Below, in pieces: positions 8,914 through 18,945 of a stretch of DNA of 64,000 nt. A program made the position numbers and the translations under genes. Each line of letters begins with the position of its first letter. Position 1 is the first letter of the stretch. The notes under the pieces were generated by a model. That model had not been told where the DNA came from and made no database searches. It saw only the letters and a program-made list of their open reading frames with translations. Source of the stretch: Micropruina sp. (GTDB lineage: Bacteria > Actinomycetota > Actinomycetes > Propionibacteriales > Propionibacteriaceae); NCBI GenBank assembly GCA_016711105.1, contig JADJTO010000004.1, positions 290,299-354,298 on the forward strand, in the 5' to 3' direction.

Positions 8914-9894
8914 TCAGGATGCGCGCCCCTGGGGTGACAGACAAGCCCCCGCGGACTTGTTATCAGTCAGTATTCTCGTCAGTAGGTCCCGGCACTGATT
9001 CACGTCATCGACCATCTGCTCGATCAGCGGTTCGATGCCGCTGAACGTGATCTGCGCCCTGATCCGAGCGACGAAGTCGACCGCGACAGGGGCGTCGTAG
9101 AGCTCCAGATCGGAGCGATCCAGCACGTAGGACTCCACTCGGCGGGAGAGTCCGTCAAAGGTCGGGTTGGTGCCCACTGAGATCGCCGCCGGCCACCGCG
9201 GCGCAGTCTCTCCGAGCAGCAGTGGGTTCCCCAGCGCGTCCCGTCCGTCCAGCCGGGTCAGCCAGCCCGCGTAGACGCCGTCCGCAGGGCAGGCCAGCAG
9301 TTCGTCGACCGGCAGGTTCGCGGTCGGGAAGCCGAGTTCGCGTCCGCGTCGATCGCCGTGCGCCACCTCCCCGGCAAAGCGGAAGGGTCGCCCGAGATGC
9401 TCGGCGGCATGAGCCACGTCCCCGGCGAGGAGGGCCTGACGGATCAGCGTCGAGCAGGTCTCCTCGTCCTTGAAGCGGACCAGGGCCAGCGCCTCCACCT
9501 CGAAATCTCCGCGGCCGAGTTCGCGCAGTGTCTCCACCGAACCAGCGGCGCGGTGGCCAAAGCGGAAGTTCTGCCCGACGACGATCAACCTGGGATGCAG
9601 GGGCAGCAGGATCCGCTCAACGAACTCGGACGCCGGCCATTGCGCGAAGTCGCTGGTGAAGTTGACCACCTCGACCCGGTCAGCACCGGCCGCACGCAAC
9701 AGCCGCACCCGCTCATCGAGGCTGGTCAGCAGCATCGGCCCCACCTCGGGCCGGAGCACGCTGACCGGATGCGGCCAGAAGGTCACTACCACCAAGGGCA
9801 GATCGGGCTGTCGGTCCCTGGCCTCCCTGAGCACCTCGGCATGCCCGGGATGGACGCCATCGAAGTTGCCGATGACGACGACCGTTTCACTCAC
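8914..9894 (-). CDS. ribF: Bifunctional riboflavin kinase / FAD synthetase
   Basis: Converts riboflavin to FMN and then FAD. 326 residues. The N-terminal nucleotidyltransferase domain has GNFDGVHPGH and NFRFGH; the C-terminal kinase domain has the GRELGFPTANL motif and ISVGTNPTF. I chose GTG 9894 (VSETVVVIGNFDG) because the catalytic motif normally lies within the first dozen residues; the longer upstream reading is unlike the family. Downstream of truB with a 107-base gap, in the usual infB-rbfA-truB-ribF order. Confidence 0.95.
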   Translation of the reverse strand: MSETVVVIGNFDGVHPGHAEVLREARDRQPDLPLVVVTFWPHPVSVLRPEVGPMLLTSLDERVRLLRAAGADRVEVVNFTSDFAQWPASEFVERILLPLHPRLIVVGQNFRFGHRAAGSVETLRELGRGDFEVEALALVRFKDEETCSTLIRQALLAGDVAHAAEHLGRPFRFAGEVAHGDRRGRELGFPTANLPVDELLACPADGVYAGWLTRLDGRDALGNPLLLGETAPRWPAAISVGTNPTFDGLSRRVESYVLDRSDLELYDAPVAVDFVARIRAQITFSGIEPLIEQMVDDVNQCRDLLTRILTDNKSAGACLSPQGRAS

Positions 9895-10001
9895 GAGCGC
9901 CAACCCTAGCAATCCACCGGGCGAGTCGCGCACGAAGGGAGCCCGGTGTCGATCATCAGGAGAGCCACCAGCACCCTCCGCCGAGTCAGAGTGCACCCGG
10001 C

Positions 10002-10883
10002 TCAGCACAGGACGGCGAGCGGCTTACTGCCGTCTTCGTTCGGCTGGTAGAGGGCCAGCAAAGTGTCCTCGTGCAGCATCGCCACCACAGCGGCCTCCAA
10101 GGCGATCGGGAGCGGACGTCCGAAGCGGATCTCGGCCGCGGTCGCATCATCCACCTCGAGCACCGGGAAAGCGCGGCGCGCCACCTCCGCCAGACAGAGC
10201 ATCGATGGGCGATCCTCGCCAGCCAGCCCAGCGGCATCCAGGGTGGCATCGGCCAACTCGAGGCGCCCGACACGCGTCCGACGCAGAGCGGTCAGATGGC
10301 CACCCACCCCCAGGTCGCGGCCCAGGTCTCGGGCCAGGGCGCGAATGTAGGTGCCAGAGCTGCAATCGACCACCACGTCAACATCGACCACCGGCAGGTC
10401 ACCGGCCATAGCCAGTCGGTGGCCCAGCACCTGGTAACGGCTGATCGTCACTTCTCGACCCCGGAGTTCGACCTCCTGACCGCTGCGAACCAAGGCGTAA
10501 GCGCGCTGACCGTTGACCTTGATCGCCGAGACGGCCGAGGGAACCTGCACGATCACTCCCTGATAGCCCAGGACCGCCTGCTCGATCGCGGCCCGGTCGA
10601 CGACCGCTCCAGCGGACTGGGTGATCTCCCCTTCGGCATCATCGGTCACGGTGGCCTGACCAAGCCGGATCGTCGCTTGGTAGGACTTGTCCGCGCCGGC
10701 GAGGTGGCCGAGCAGGCGTGTGGCCCGCTCGACCCCGACCACCAGCACCCCGGTCGCCATCGGGTCCAGGGTGCCGGCGTGACCCACCTTGCGGGTGCCG
10801 AGTAACCGGCGACAGCGCCCCACAACTTGGTGGCTCGTCCAGCCCTGAGGCTTGTCGACGATCAGGACTCCGGATTCTGCCAC
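10002..10883 (-). CDS. truB: tRNA pseudouridine(55) synthase
   Basis: 293 residues. It isomerises U55 in the T-loop of tRNAs. The catalytic Asp lies in GHAGTLDPMATGVL. KPQGWTSH near the start and CSSGTYIRALARDLG are typical family motifs. It starts with GTG 10883, 3 bases after the rbfA stop. The C-terminal 60 residues form the actinobacterial PUA-like extension. Confidence 0.96.
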   Translation of the reverse strand: MAESGVLIVDKPQGWTSHQVVGRCRRLLGTRKVGHAGTLDPMATGVLVVGVERATRLLGHLAGADKSYQATIRLGQATVTDDAEGEITQSAGAVVDRAAIEQAVLGYQGVIVQVPSAVSAIKVNGQRAYALVRSGQEVELRGREVTISRYQVLGHRLAMAGDLPVVDVDVVVDCSSGTYIRALARDLGRDLGVGGHLTALRRTRVGRLELADATLDAAGLAGEDRPSMLCLAEVARRAFPVLEVDDATAAEIRFGRPLPIALEAAVVAMLHEDTLLALYQPNEDGSKPLAVLC

Positions 10884-10886
10884 GAC

Positions 10887-11321
10887 CTACTCGGCCTCGT
10901 CAGGGGCATCGGGGTGCCGGTAGGGGTCGGCCTCCCCCGCGTAGCTCGCCGACGCAGCTTTCGCGGCCACAGCGTCGTCGATGGCCTTGGCGCGGGCCAG
11001 CAACTCGGCCATCTGTGCGGCCGATTCCGGAATCGCGTCCAGGACGAAGGCGATGCTGGGGGTGAACTTCATCCCCAATTGCTTGCCCACTGCGGAGCGG
11101 ATCAGCCCGCGGGCAGATTCCATCGCCTGCTGGCTGTCGATCCGAGCCTGCTCGTCACCCAACACGGTGTAGAAGACGGTTGCCTCGCGGCCGTCGCCGG
11201 TCAGCCGCACCTCGGTGACCGTGACGAAGCCGAGCCGCGGGTCCTTGACCCGGCGCTCCAGCATCTCGGCCACGATCACCTTGATCTGCTCGGCGACCTT
11301 GATATAGCGGGGATTGCCCAT
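10887..11321 (-). CDS. rbfA: 30S ribosome-binding factor A
   Basis: 144 residues. KH-type fold protein needed for 16S rRNA 5'-end maturation and cold growth. Family features are RVKDPRLGFVTVTEV and the AR...IRSAVGKQLGMKFTPSIAFVLD segment. It has a short acidic/Ala-rich tail. ATG 11321 follows GGAAAGG. It lies between infB and truB; a strong hairpin separates it from infB. Confidence 0.94.
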   Translation of the reverse strand: MGNPRYIKVAEQIKVIVAEMLERRVKDPRLGFVTVTEVRLTGDGREATVFYTVLGDEQARIDSQQAMESARGLIRSAVGKQLGMKFTPSIAFVLDAIPESAAQMAELLARAKAIDDAVAAKAASASYAGEADPYRHPDAPDEAE

Positions 11322-11346
11322 GGCCTTTCCTTTCCCTAATCAGCAA

Positions 11347-11387
11347 TGTGGGACGGGGTTCTCCTGCCAGGAGCCCCCCGTCCCACA
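11347..11387 (-). terminator. Strong hairpin between infB and rbfA
   Basis: TGTGGGACGGGG (11347-11358) and CCCCGTCCCACA (11376-11387) are perfect 12-bp complements; CTCC/GGAG adds an inner stem. It lies 15 bases after the infB stop. No T-run follows, so it may be a partial terminator or a processing site that uncouples infB from rbfA-truB. Confidence 0.6.
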
Positions 11388-11401
11388 CTGACTGGTGTGC
11401 G

Positions 11402-14400
11402 CTACGACGAGCGCGGCTTCTCCACCATTTCGAACGTCTCGATGATGTCCTCGATCCGGATGTCGGAATAGTTCGACAACGTCAAACCACACTCGAAACC
11501 TTCGCGAACCTCGGTTGCATCATCCTTCTCCCGCCGCAGCGAGGCAATGGACGTCTCAGCGACGACGATGCCATCGCGGAGCAGACGCGCCTTGGCGTTG
11601 CGCCGGATCGAACCGCCGATGACCATACAGCCCGCGATCGTGCCGAACTTGGAAGAACGGAAGATCTCCCGGATCTGGGCCTGACCGTTGACTCGCTCCT
11701 CGAAGATCGGCTTCAGCATGCCCTTGAGCGCAGCTTCCACCTCATCGATCGCGGAGTAGATGACCGAGTAGTAACGGACGTCCACACCCTCGCTGTCGGC
11801 CAACTGAGTGGCCTTGCCCTGTGCGCGGACGTTGAAGCCGATGATGACGGCATCCGAGGCCGAGGCCAGGGTGACGTTGGTTTCGGTGATCGCACCGACA
11901 CCGCGGTCGATGACCCGGAGGCTGACCTCCTCACCGACATCGATCTGCAGCAGCGCATCTTCCAGGGCCTCCACGGCACCGGCCGAGTCGCCCTTGAGGA
12001 TGAGCTTGAGCTCTTGGGCCTGGCCCTTCTCCAACTGCTCGAACAGCTGATCGAGCGTCTTGCGTCGGGTCGTCTTGGCCAACATCGCAGCCCGCTGCCG
12101 GGCCTCACGACGCTCAGCGATCTGGCGAGCCATCCGGTCGTCCTCGACGACCAGGAAGTTGTCGCCAGCACCGGGCACGGAGGTCAAGCCGAGCACCTGG
12201 ACCGGCATCGAGGGCGGAGCCTCGTCGACGATCTCGCCGCGGTCGTTGATCAGCGCCCGAACCCGGCCGTGAGCCGAACCGGCCACGATCGAATCGCCCG
12301 TGCGCAGCGTGCCGCGATGGACCAGCACCGTGGCCACCGGGCCACGACCCTTGTCGAGGTGCGCTTCGATCGCCACACCCTGAGCTTCCATCTCCGGGTT
12401 GGCCCGAAGATCGAGGGAGGCGTCGGCGGTGAGCACGATCGCTTCCAGCAGCTCTTCCAAGCCCAACCTGGCGGTGGCGGACACGTCGACGAACATGGTG
12501 TCGCCGCCGTACTCCTCCGGCACGAGGCCGTATTCGCTCAACTGGCCGCGGACCTTGGTCGGGTCGGCAGCTTCCTTGTCGATCTTGTTCACCGCGACGA
12601 CGATCGGCACCTCGGCCGCCTTGGCGTGGTTCAGCGCCTCGATCGTCTGAGGCATGACACCGTCGTCGGCAGCGACCACCAGGACGGCGATATCAGTCGA
12701 CTTTGCACCGCGAGCACGCATGGCGGTGAACGCCTCGTGACCCGGGGTGTCGATGAAGGTGATCCAGCGCTCCAGGCCTTCCACCACGGTGGCGACCTGG
12801 TAGGCACCGATTGCCTGGGTGATGCCGCCATGCTCCTTGGCCACCACATTGGTGTTCCGTAGCGCATCGAGCAACTTGGTCTTGCCGTGGTCGACGTGAC
12901 CCATGACGGTGACGGCCGGGGGCCGCGGCATCAGGTCGTCCTCATCGCCGGCGTTCTCGCCGAACTCGATGTCGAACGACTCCAGCAGTTCACGATCCTC
13001 GTCCTCGGGCGAGACGACCTCGATGCTGTAGTTGAGCTCGTTACCCAACACCTGCAACGTGTCATCCGCCACCGATTGGGTGGCGTTCACCATCTCGCCG
13101 AGGTTGAACAGCACTTGGACCAGGGTTGCCGGCTCGACACCGATCTTCTCGGCCAAGTCAGTCAGCGACGCTCCACGGCGCAGACGGACGGTGGAACCGT
13201 CACCCTGTCTGATCCGCACGCCACCAATCGACGGCGCCTCCATCTGGTCGAACTCTTGCCTGCGCTGCTTCTTGCTCTTGCGTCCGCGCTTGGAAGGACC
13301 ACCTGGACGCCCGAAGGCACCCTGAGTGCCCGAGCCACCGCGGCCACCGCGACCACCGCGGCCACCGCCGGCCGGAGCGCCACCGGGACCGCCGGGACCA
13401 CCGGCACCGGGACCACCGCGACCGGGAGCGCCGCCAGTGCCGGGACGCCCACGTCCTGGGCCACCCCCGGACCACCGGTACCAGGACGGGCCCGGTTCGA
13501 GCCGGGCCACCCAGGCCGGGATTGGCCTGGCGCGGCATCATCGCGGGTTGGGCCTCGGAACACCTGCCACCCCACCGCCCGGACGCGGCATGGGGCCGCC
13601 GGGACGGGGAAGACCGGCCGGACGAGGACCACCGGGACGATCACCGAAGCGCTCGCGCTCACCAGCCGGACGTTGCGGTGCGGCCCCCTCTGGCCGGGGA
13701 CGACGCACCCCCATGCCCTGGCTCGAGGCGAAGGGATTGTTGCCCGGACGCGGTGCGCCCGGACGGCGAGCCCCACCGGGAGCAGGGGCGCCACCGGTCG
13801 CGCCGGGGCGCGGACGGGGTACGGGACGTCCATCGCTGGGCGCGCCACCGGCCTCGGGCGGCGCAACCGGCGCCGGAGCCGATGGAGCAGGACGGGGTGC
13901 GCCTGGACGCGGCGCCGCAGATCGCGGGACCTCGGCCCGAGGAGCTTGCACCTCGGCGGCGGGCTCCGGCCGAGCCACCTGGGCCTCGGCGGGGCTGCCG
14001 GGCGAGGCGCATGCACCCGCGGTGCTTCAGGAACCGGCGCAGCGGGACGCGGGGCCGACTGTTCGGGACGCGGAGCCTCCGCTGCAGGAGCGGGAGCAGG
14101 GGCCTGCGGTACGGCAGGCGCAGGGGCCTGCGGTTGCGGAGCCGGTCGCGGCCCCGGCAAGCGGGGCGTCGGGGACGACTGACCCGGACGAGGGCCGGCT
14201 TGGGCCCGAGGTGCTGAAGAAGGCGCGGGCGCCGCAGGACGCGGCGCGGGGACCGAGGACGAGGCCCCGGTCGCTTGTTCCTTCAGGCGGCGGACCACCG
14301 GGGGTTCGATCGTGGATGATGCGGAGCGCACGAACTCGCCCATGTCGTTCAATTTCTTCAGTAAGTCTTTGCTTTCGAGTCCGAGCTCTTTGGCGAGCTC

Positions 14401-14421
14401 GTAGACGCGGACCTTTGCCAC
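11402..14421 (-). CDS. infB: Translation initiation factor IF-2, frameshifted in its linker
   Basis: GTPase that delivers initiator tRNA to the 30S subunit. About 1,000 residues, as in other actinobacteria. N-terminal IF2N domain (RVYELAKELGLESKDLL), then about 300 residues rich in Pro/Ala/Gly/Arg, a second IF2N domain, and the G domain with VMGHVDHGKTKLLD, DTPGHEAF and NKIDK. Domains II to IV end ETFEMVEKPRSS. GTG 14421 has GAAGGAGAG upstream. The catalytic half is intact. The linker changes frame near 13995, near 13545 (one C short in CCCGC) and again around 13480-13510. These GC-rich repeats are where base-calling fails most often. Confidence 0.93.
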
Positions 14422-14560
14422 TACTCTCCTTCAGGTCCGCATCGGGCGCGGACCAGCTAGTTGTTGTTCATGCTCATTTCGAGGTTTTCATCGAGTGGTC
14501 ATGAGCGTTAGCCCACTTTCTGGTTGGGTCGCCGGTGTTGGCGAACGCGCACCGAGAAGT

Positions 14561-14846
14561 CTAGTGCTCGCGAGGGGGATTCACCCAAACGGGAGAAGCG
14601 GTCAACTCAGCCAGCAGGGCGCGCACTTGGTCGGCGTCGACCGCGCGGCGCAAGCCCCGGCCCACTCCCCGTTGACGGAGCACCCGATCGGCGCAGCCGG
14701 GGTGCAGGTAGACGCCGCGCCCCGGAAGCCGCTGCCGGGGATCGCTGAGAACTCGGGAGGACGCCTCGTCCCAGACCAGCCGGGAGAGCCTCGCCCCCGG
14801 CCGCCCGGCCCCGGCAGCCGATGCAGGTTCGCACGGGGTTTGCCAC
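14561..14846 (-). CDS. ylxR: YlxR (DUF448) nucleic-acid-binding protein, one frameshift
   Basis: Begins VANPVRTCIGCRGRA, the Cys-x-x-Cys signature of DUF448, and continues in a second frame with RLVWDEASSRVLSDPRQRLPGRGVYLHPGC. It ends RALLAELTASPVWVNPPREH. The frames join by one base in the G/C-rich stretch around 14790-14810. About 95 residues. YlxR is normally encoded between nusA and infB; here it keeps its place next to infB but nusA is displaced by two plus-strand genes. Start uncertain (GTG 14846 or 14834). Confidence 0.8.
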
Positions 14847-14943
14847 GCGCTCAGGGTGGCGGGTGTCCCGCAGGGAGCACCTCCATAGCCTCAGCACAGG
14901 TTGCGGCCAAGGTATTGCCAGATTGGCCGTGCTGAATCAAGCC

Positions 14944-15501
14944 ATGAATCTCAAGAACAAGACCGCCCTTGCTCTCGGCGGCACAGTCATCGCCCTGGGC
15001 GCCGGTATCGGCGTCGCTGGTTTCGCTCAAGCCGAAACCCCGTCCCCCAATCCCACGCCGTCCACCTCCGCCAACACCTCGACCGAGACCTCGGGCAAGG
15101 GAGGAATGGACCGAGGTCACGGTGGCGAACGCGGTGCCGACGCGGCCGCGCTGGCCACGAAGCTCGGCCTCACCGAAGCCCAGGTGACCACCGCGATGGA
15201 CAAGGTGCGCGAGACGCTCAAGCCGGCCACCCGGCCCACGACGCCTCCCACGGAGGCTGAGCGGACGGCTAAACGAGCCGCTTACATCACGGCACTGGCC
15301 AAGGAGCTCTCCGTCTCGGAGGACAAACTGACCACAGCCATGGACGAGCTCAAAGCTGCCCGTGAGGCCGATCATGCTGCCGCACTGAAGACCCGTCTCG
15401 ACGCGGCCGTCACGGCTGGCACGCTGACCCAGGCCGAGGCGGACGCGGTGGCCAAGGCCGCAACCGCCGGGGTCATCTCCTACGGAGGTGGCCGCCGCTG
15501 A
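14944..15501 (+). CDS. Secreted Ala-rich helical protein, copy 1
   Basis: 185 residues. A signal peptide (MNLKNKTALALGG to about AGFAQAET) is followed by a Ser/Thr/Pro linker and a helical domain built of repeats LATKLGLTEAQVTTAMDKV, LAKELSVSEDKLTTAMDEL and LDAAVTAGTLTQAEADAV. Such repeats occur in many secreted actinobacterial proteins of unknown role. It is a paralogue of the gene at 15705. The ribosome-binding site is weak. It ends in a strong intrinsic terminator and lies opposite to the flanking translation genes. Confidence 0.7.
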   Translation: MNLKNKTALALGGTVIALGAGIGVAGFAQAETPSPNPTPSTSANTSTETSGKGGMDRGHGGERGADAAALATKLGLTEAQVTTAMDKVRETLKPATRPTTPPTEAERTAKRAAYITALAKELSVSEDKLTTAMDELKAAREADHAAALKTRLDAAVTAGTLTQAEADAVAKAATAGVISYGGGRR

Positions 15502-15528
15502 CGCTGCGACCTCGCCACAGAACCACAA

Positions 15529-15572
15529 CGATCCGCCTCGGGCGCAAGGCCCGGGGCGGATCGCCTTGTTTT
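15529..15572 (+). terminator. Intrinsic terminator of the first secreted-protein gene
   Basis: CGATCCGCCTCGGGC and GCCCGGGGCGGATCG form a 15-bp stem (one wobble) around GCAAG, followed by CCTTGTTTT. It lies 28 bases after the stop at 15501. Confidence 0.85.
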
Positions 15573-15704
15573 CCGATCCAAACCCCGCTGACAAGGCACA
15601 GCAACCCGACAGCCCGGGATCAGCGTTGGCTCAGACTGCTCCGGCTTACTAGAAGACATAAGGGCACCGCAGGCGCCCACAGACAAAGAAGCGAAGGACG
15701 GACA

Positions 15705-16196
15705 ATGAACATCAAGCAAAAGACCGGGCTGGCCATCGGAGGCGTCGTGGTGGCTATGGGTGCCGCGCTCGGAATCGCCAGCATGGCCACGGCCGACACG
15801 GCTGCGACCACTCCCTCGACGGTGCAGGTTGCCCCCGGCACTGACACCGCCGCGGCCCCACCCGCTGAGGGCGGACGTGGCGGCGGCCAAGGCATGGGGG
15901 CACGTGGCCCCGGCGGTGGCCACCTCGCGGCGGACCTGGCCACCGAACTGGGTGTCGAAGAGGCAACCGTCCAGGCCGCAGTGGACGAGGTCTTCGCCGC
16001 AAACCGGCCCACCGACGGCTCCCGTCCGGATCGGGCCGCCATGGACGCTCAGCTGGCCACCGCCCTGGCCACCAAGCTGAACATCGATCAGGCCAAGGTC
16101 ACCGCGGCGCTCGAGGCCGTCCACGCCGATCAGAAGGCCCCCGCGTCCGGCAGCGACCCGGCGGCGTCCGGCACGGGCACCACGATCGAGGGGTGA
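15705..16196 (+). CDS. Secreted Ala-rich helical protein, copy 2
   Basis: 163 residues. The signal peptide MNIKQKTGLAIGGVVVAMG to about MATADTA matches copy 1 closely, then comes a Gly/Arg-rich stretch and two helical repeats, LATELGVEEATVQAAVDEV and LATKLNIDQAKVTAALEAV. GAAGGA precedes the ATG. Function unknown. The pair arose by duplication and is transcribed against nusA and infB. Confidence 0.7.
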   Translation: MNIKQKTGLAIGGVVVAMGAALGIASMATADTAATTPSTVQVAPGTDTAAAPPAEGGRGGGQGMGARGPGGGHLAADLATELGVEEATVQAAVDEVFAANRPTDGSRPDRAAMDAQLATALATKLNIDQAKVTAALEAVHADQKAPASGSDPAASGTGTTIEG

Positions 16197-16215
16197 TCCT
16201 CGCCGCTCAACGAAA

Positions 16216-16253
16216 CTGTGGCCGAGCCTCCATCACGGAGGGCTCGGCCACAG
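16216..16253. terminator. Bidirectional terminator between the secreted-protein gene and nusA
   Basis: CTGTGGCCGAGCC and GGCTCGGCCACAG are perfect 13-bp complements lying between convergent genes. The minus-strand side continues into AGTTTCGTT, so it probably ends the rimP-nusA transcript too. That would separate nusA from infB. Confidence 0.8.
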
Positions 16254-16273
16254 GGCGTTTCGGGCGAACCCGG

Positions 16274-17245
16274 TCAGGCGGGCTGGGTGTCAGGCCGGAT
16301 GTCGATCCGCCAGCCGGTCAGCCGGGCGGCGAGTCGAGCATTCTGACCCTCGCGTCCGATGGCCAGGGACAGCTGATAGTCAGGGACGATCACCCTGGCT
16401 GCTTTGGCACCCGGATCGGTGACGATGACCGAGGACACCTTGGCCGGGGACAGAGCCTGTCCCACGAACACCGCAGGGTCCTCGGAGTAGTCGATGATGT
16501 CGATCTTCTCTTCGTTCAGCTCGTGCATCACGGCGCGGACCCGCTGGCCCATCGGTCCGATGCATGCCCCCTTGGCCGAAACGTCGGGGTTGTGGCTGAC
16601 CACGGCGATCTTGGTCCGGTGACCGGCCTCCCGGGCGATCGCCTTGATCTCGACGATCCCCTGCTCGATCTCGGGCACCTCCATCCGGAAGAGCTTGTGC
16701 ACCAGGTTCGGGTGGGTGCGCGAAACCACGACCTGCGGGCCACGCAGCTCGCGCCGCACCGACACCACATAGACCCGAATCCGCATGCCGTGGGTGTAGT
16801 TCTCGGTGGGGACCTGCTCGGCCAGCGGCATGATCGCTTCGATCGTCCCCAGATCCACCCGGACGGTGCGCGAATCCCGGTCCTGTTGCACGACACCGGT
16901 GACGATGTCGCCCTCGACCGCAGCGAAGTGCCCGAACTTCCGTTCGTCCTCGACCTCCCGCAGCCGCTGCGTGATCACCTGGCGGGCGGTGAAAGCCGCC
17001 ACCCGACCGAAGCCTTCGGGGGTGTCGTCGAACTCCCCCACAACGCCGCCTTCCGCGTCCCGCTCCGGCACCCAGACATGCACCTTGCCGGTCCGTCGGT
17101 CGAGTTGGACTCGTCCGCCTTTGATCGCGCCTTCGGCTTTCTCATAGGCGTTCAGCAACGCTGATTCGAGCGCAGTGATCAGCACCTCCATCGGGATCTC
17201 ACGATCCCGCTCCAGTGCCTTCAGCACCGTCATGTCGATATCCAT
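16274..17245 (-). CDS. nusA: Transcription termination/antitermination factor NusA
   Basis: 323 residues: N-terminal RNAP-binding domain, S1 domain (GDIVTGVVQQDRD), and two KH domains (IGPMGQRVRAVMHELNEEKID, LAIGREGQNARLAARLTGW). It lacks the C-terminal acidic repeats, as is normal in actinobacteria. ATG 17245 (MDIDMTVLKAL) has GGAGGAG 7 bases upstream; the GTG two codons earlier is too close to that site. It is coupled to rimP, whose reconstructed stop lies 2 bases upstream. Confidence 0.95.
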   Translation of the reverse strand: MDIDMTVLKALERDREIPMEVLITALESALLNAYEKAEGAIKGGRVQLDRRTGKVHVWVPERDAEGGVVGEFDDTPEGFGRVAAFTARQVITQRLREVEDERKFGHFAAVEGDIVTGVVQQDRDSRTVRVDLGTIEAIMPLAEQVPTENYTHGMRIRVYVVSVRRELRGPQVVVSRTHPNLVHKLFRMEVPEIEQGIVEIKAIAREAGHRTKIAVVSHNPDVSAKGACIGPMGQRVRAVMHELNEEKIDIIDYSEDPAVFVGQALSPAKVSSVIVTDPGAKAARVIVPDYQLSLAIGREGQNARLAARLTGWRIDIRPDTQPA

Positions 17246-17247
17246 CG

Positions 17248-17778
17248 TCACTCCTCCTCGTCCGCGTCTTCGTCGTCTTCCCGTCGTCTTCGTCGTCGTC
17301 GAGGTTTTGGTCCTCTGGGTCCGCCGGGCGGTTCAGCTCGACCTGGACGACGGCCCGCTGGACCTGGGCCAACTGCACCACGACGTCAACCTCGGCGACC
17401 TCGACGGTGACGGCATCGTCATCAACGGCCTTGATCCGCCCGGTGATCGACTCCCCGCCAAACTCAGCGCGACCAGGCGCCCGATGTTGCGCCGGTAGTG
17501 CTTGGGCTCAGCCAGCGGACGTCCGACACCACGGCTGGAGACCTCCAGGTGTACGGCTGTTGGCCCAGACCGCTGTAGGTGTCCAAGGCCACCGAGATCG
17601 CGCGGGTTGCTTGGGCGATCTGGTCAAGCGAGGGACCGCGACCCTGGGGTCCGTCCCCGTCCAGGAAGATGCGGACCAACTTCCGTGACCCGGCGGGCAG
17701 GACGTCGATGCGATCAACTTCGAGGCCACTCACCTGCACAATCGGGGAAACCCATTCAACCAAGGCACGCGTATCCAT
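17248..17778 (-). CDS. rimP: Ribosome maturation factor RimP, three frameshifts
   Basis: 30S assembly factor. The first 78 residues read MDTRALVEWVSPIVQVSGLE to SGLGQQPYT. After restoring one base near 17547 the family core LEVSSRGVGRPL appears. After another near 17466 the reading EFGGESITGRIKAV continues. A third change near 17280 gives an acidic tail ending EDDEDADEEE and a TGA two bases before the nusA ATG, which fits the usual rimP-nusA coupling. About 176 residues when repaired. ATG 17778 follows GGAGGACGAGG. Confidence 0.82.
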
Positions 17779-17962
17779 CGCCTCGTCCTCCGATCCAATT
17801 GTTTGGTGCAGTTGTCATCAGCCGTGCCGTAGCCAGGTGGGCGCTGCAGTCAAGCGTTGCGGTCGAGAAGCTGCCGCAGGGGGTGGCCGCCCTGGCTCCG
17901 TATTCGGGTCAGCTTACCTGGGACCGCGAGAGCGACCAAGGCGATGGGGTAGCGTCGAGCGG

Positions 17963-18925
17963 GTGTTGACCCGTCGTGCCGTCCTCCTCTGTGCCGCTGC
18001 GGCCGGATTAGGCGTTGCGCAGAGCGGCTGCACCGCTCCACCACCGATCGTCCTCACCCTGCCTTGGGTCCCTCCTGCCCCCCTGCCGATCGCGGGGGTC
18101 GGCACGGCGCTGGAGTCGTGGACTGAGCTCGCCGGACTGGCTCGTCAGCTGGTCAGCAACGCCACCGCCTGGCAATTGACCGCCGACCAGCTCAGTAGCG
18201 CGCAGTGGTTGGCGGATGCCTGCGACCGGCATCGGGCCGTGCTCGCCTCCAGTGACCCGGCCCGCCGCCAGTCAGGGGTGCTGCCCAGCCCCCTCGCCGC
18301 CACGTCCGCCGCCACCGCGAAGGCCGCGTATGCCGCGCTCACCACCGCCTTGAGCGAGGTCGGGCGCGACCATCGCCGGCGGGCGATCGAGGCCAGTGGC
18401 CTGACGTCGCTGCTCTGGGCGAGTTTGGCGGCGTTCGCCTCCACCCTGGCGAGCGGGATCAAGACCGGGATCACGCCGGGAGTCGACGAACCGGGTAAGG
18501 AGCCCGCCGCGCTGACCGAGCACGAGGCACGGAGCTCGATCCTGGAACGCAGCCACGAACTGGTCTTCGGCCACCTCCTGGCGGCGGCGGCACCCGGGCT
18601 CGGCGAGAACGACCGCGGATTCCTGGTGTCCCGCGCGAAACGCTGGTGCGCCGTGCGCGACTCCCTGGTTGAGCTGCAGCGTGAGGCGGGGCTCACGCCC
18701 GCGATCCCGCCCGTTGCCTACGACCTGACGCGGCCAAGCTCGGCCGGCCGCGCACTCACGCTGGCGGCGACCCTGGAGACCGGAATGCAGCCGCAGCTCG
18801 GGAGCTGGGTGGTGACGGCGACGGAGGTGGATCGGGTGTGGGCGGTTGACGCCTTGATCAGTTGCACACGCGCTGCGGCTCGGCTGGGCGCCGCCGTGCC
18901 CCGCTGGCCCGGTTGGCCGAACTGA
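17963..18925 (+). CDS. DUF4439 ferritin-like lipoprotein
   Basis: 320 residues. The GTG start gives a twin-Arg-like basic N-terminus (LTRRAVLLCAAAAGLG) and a lipobox ending AQSGC, so it is probably a lipoprotein. The C-terminal half is the four-helix DUF4439 domain (TALSEVGRDHRRRAIEASGL). Ferritin-like binding residues are not obvious to me. A gene of this family lies between rimP and proS in mycobacteria, so the place is conserved. It is divergent from rimP across 184 bases and convergent with the TSUP gene. Confidence 0.75.
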   Translation: MLTRRAVLLCAAAAGLGVAQSGCTAPPPIVLTLPWVPPAPLPIAGVGTALESWTELAGLARQLVSNATAWQLTADQLSSAQWLADACDRHRAVLASSDPARRQSGVLPSPLAATSAATAKAAYAALTTALSEVGRDHRRRAIEASGLTSLLWASLAAFASTLASGIKTGITPGVDEPGKEPAALTEHEARSSILERSHELVFGHLLAAAAPGLGENDRGFLVSRAKRWCAVRDSLVELQREAGLTPAIPPVAYDLTRPSSAGRALTLAATLETGMQPQLGSWVVTATEVDRVWAVDALISCTRAAARLGAAVPRWPGWPN

Positions 18926-18945
18926 CCGGGCGCTGCTGCGGAGCG

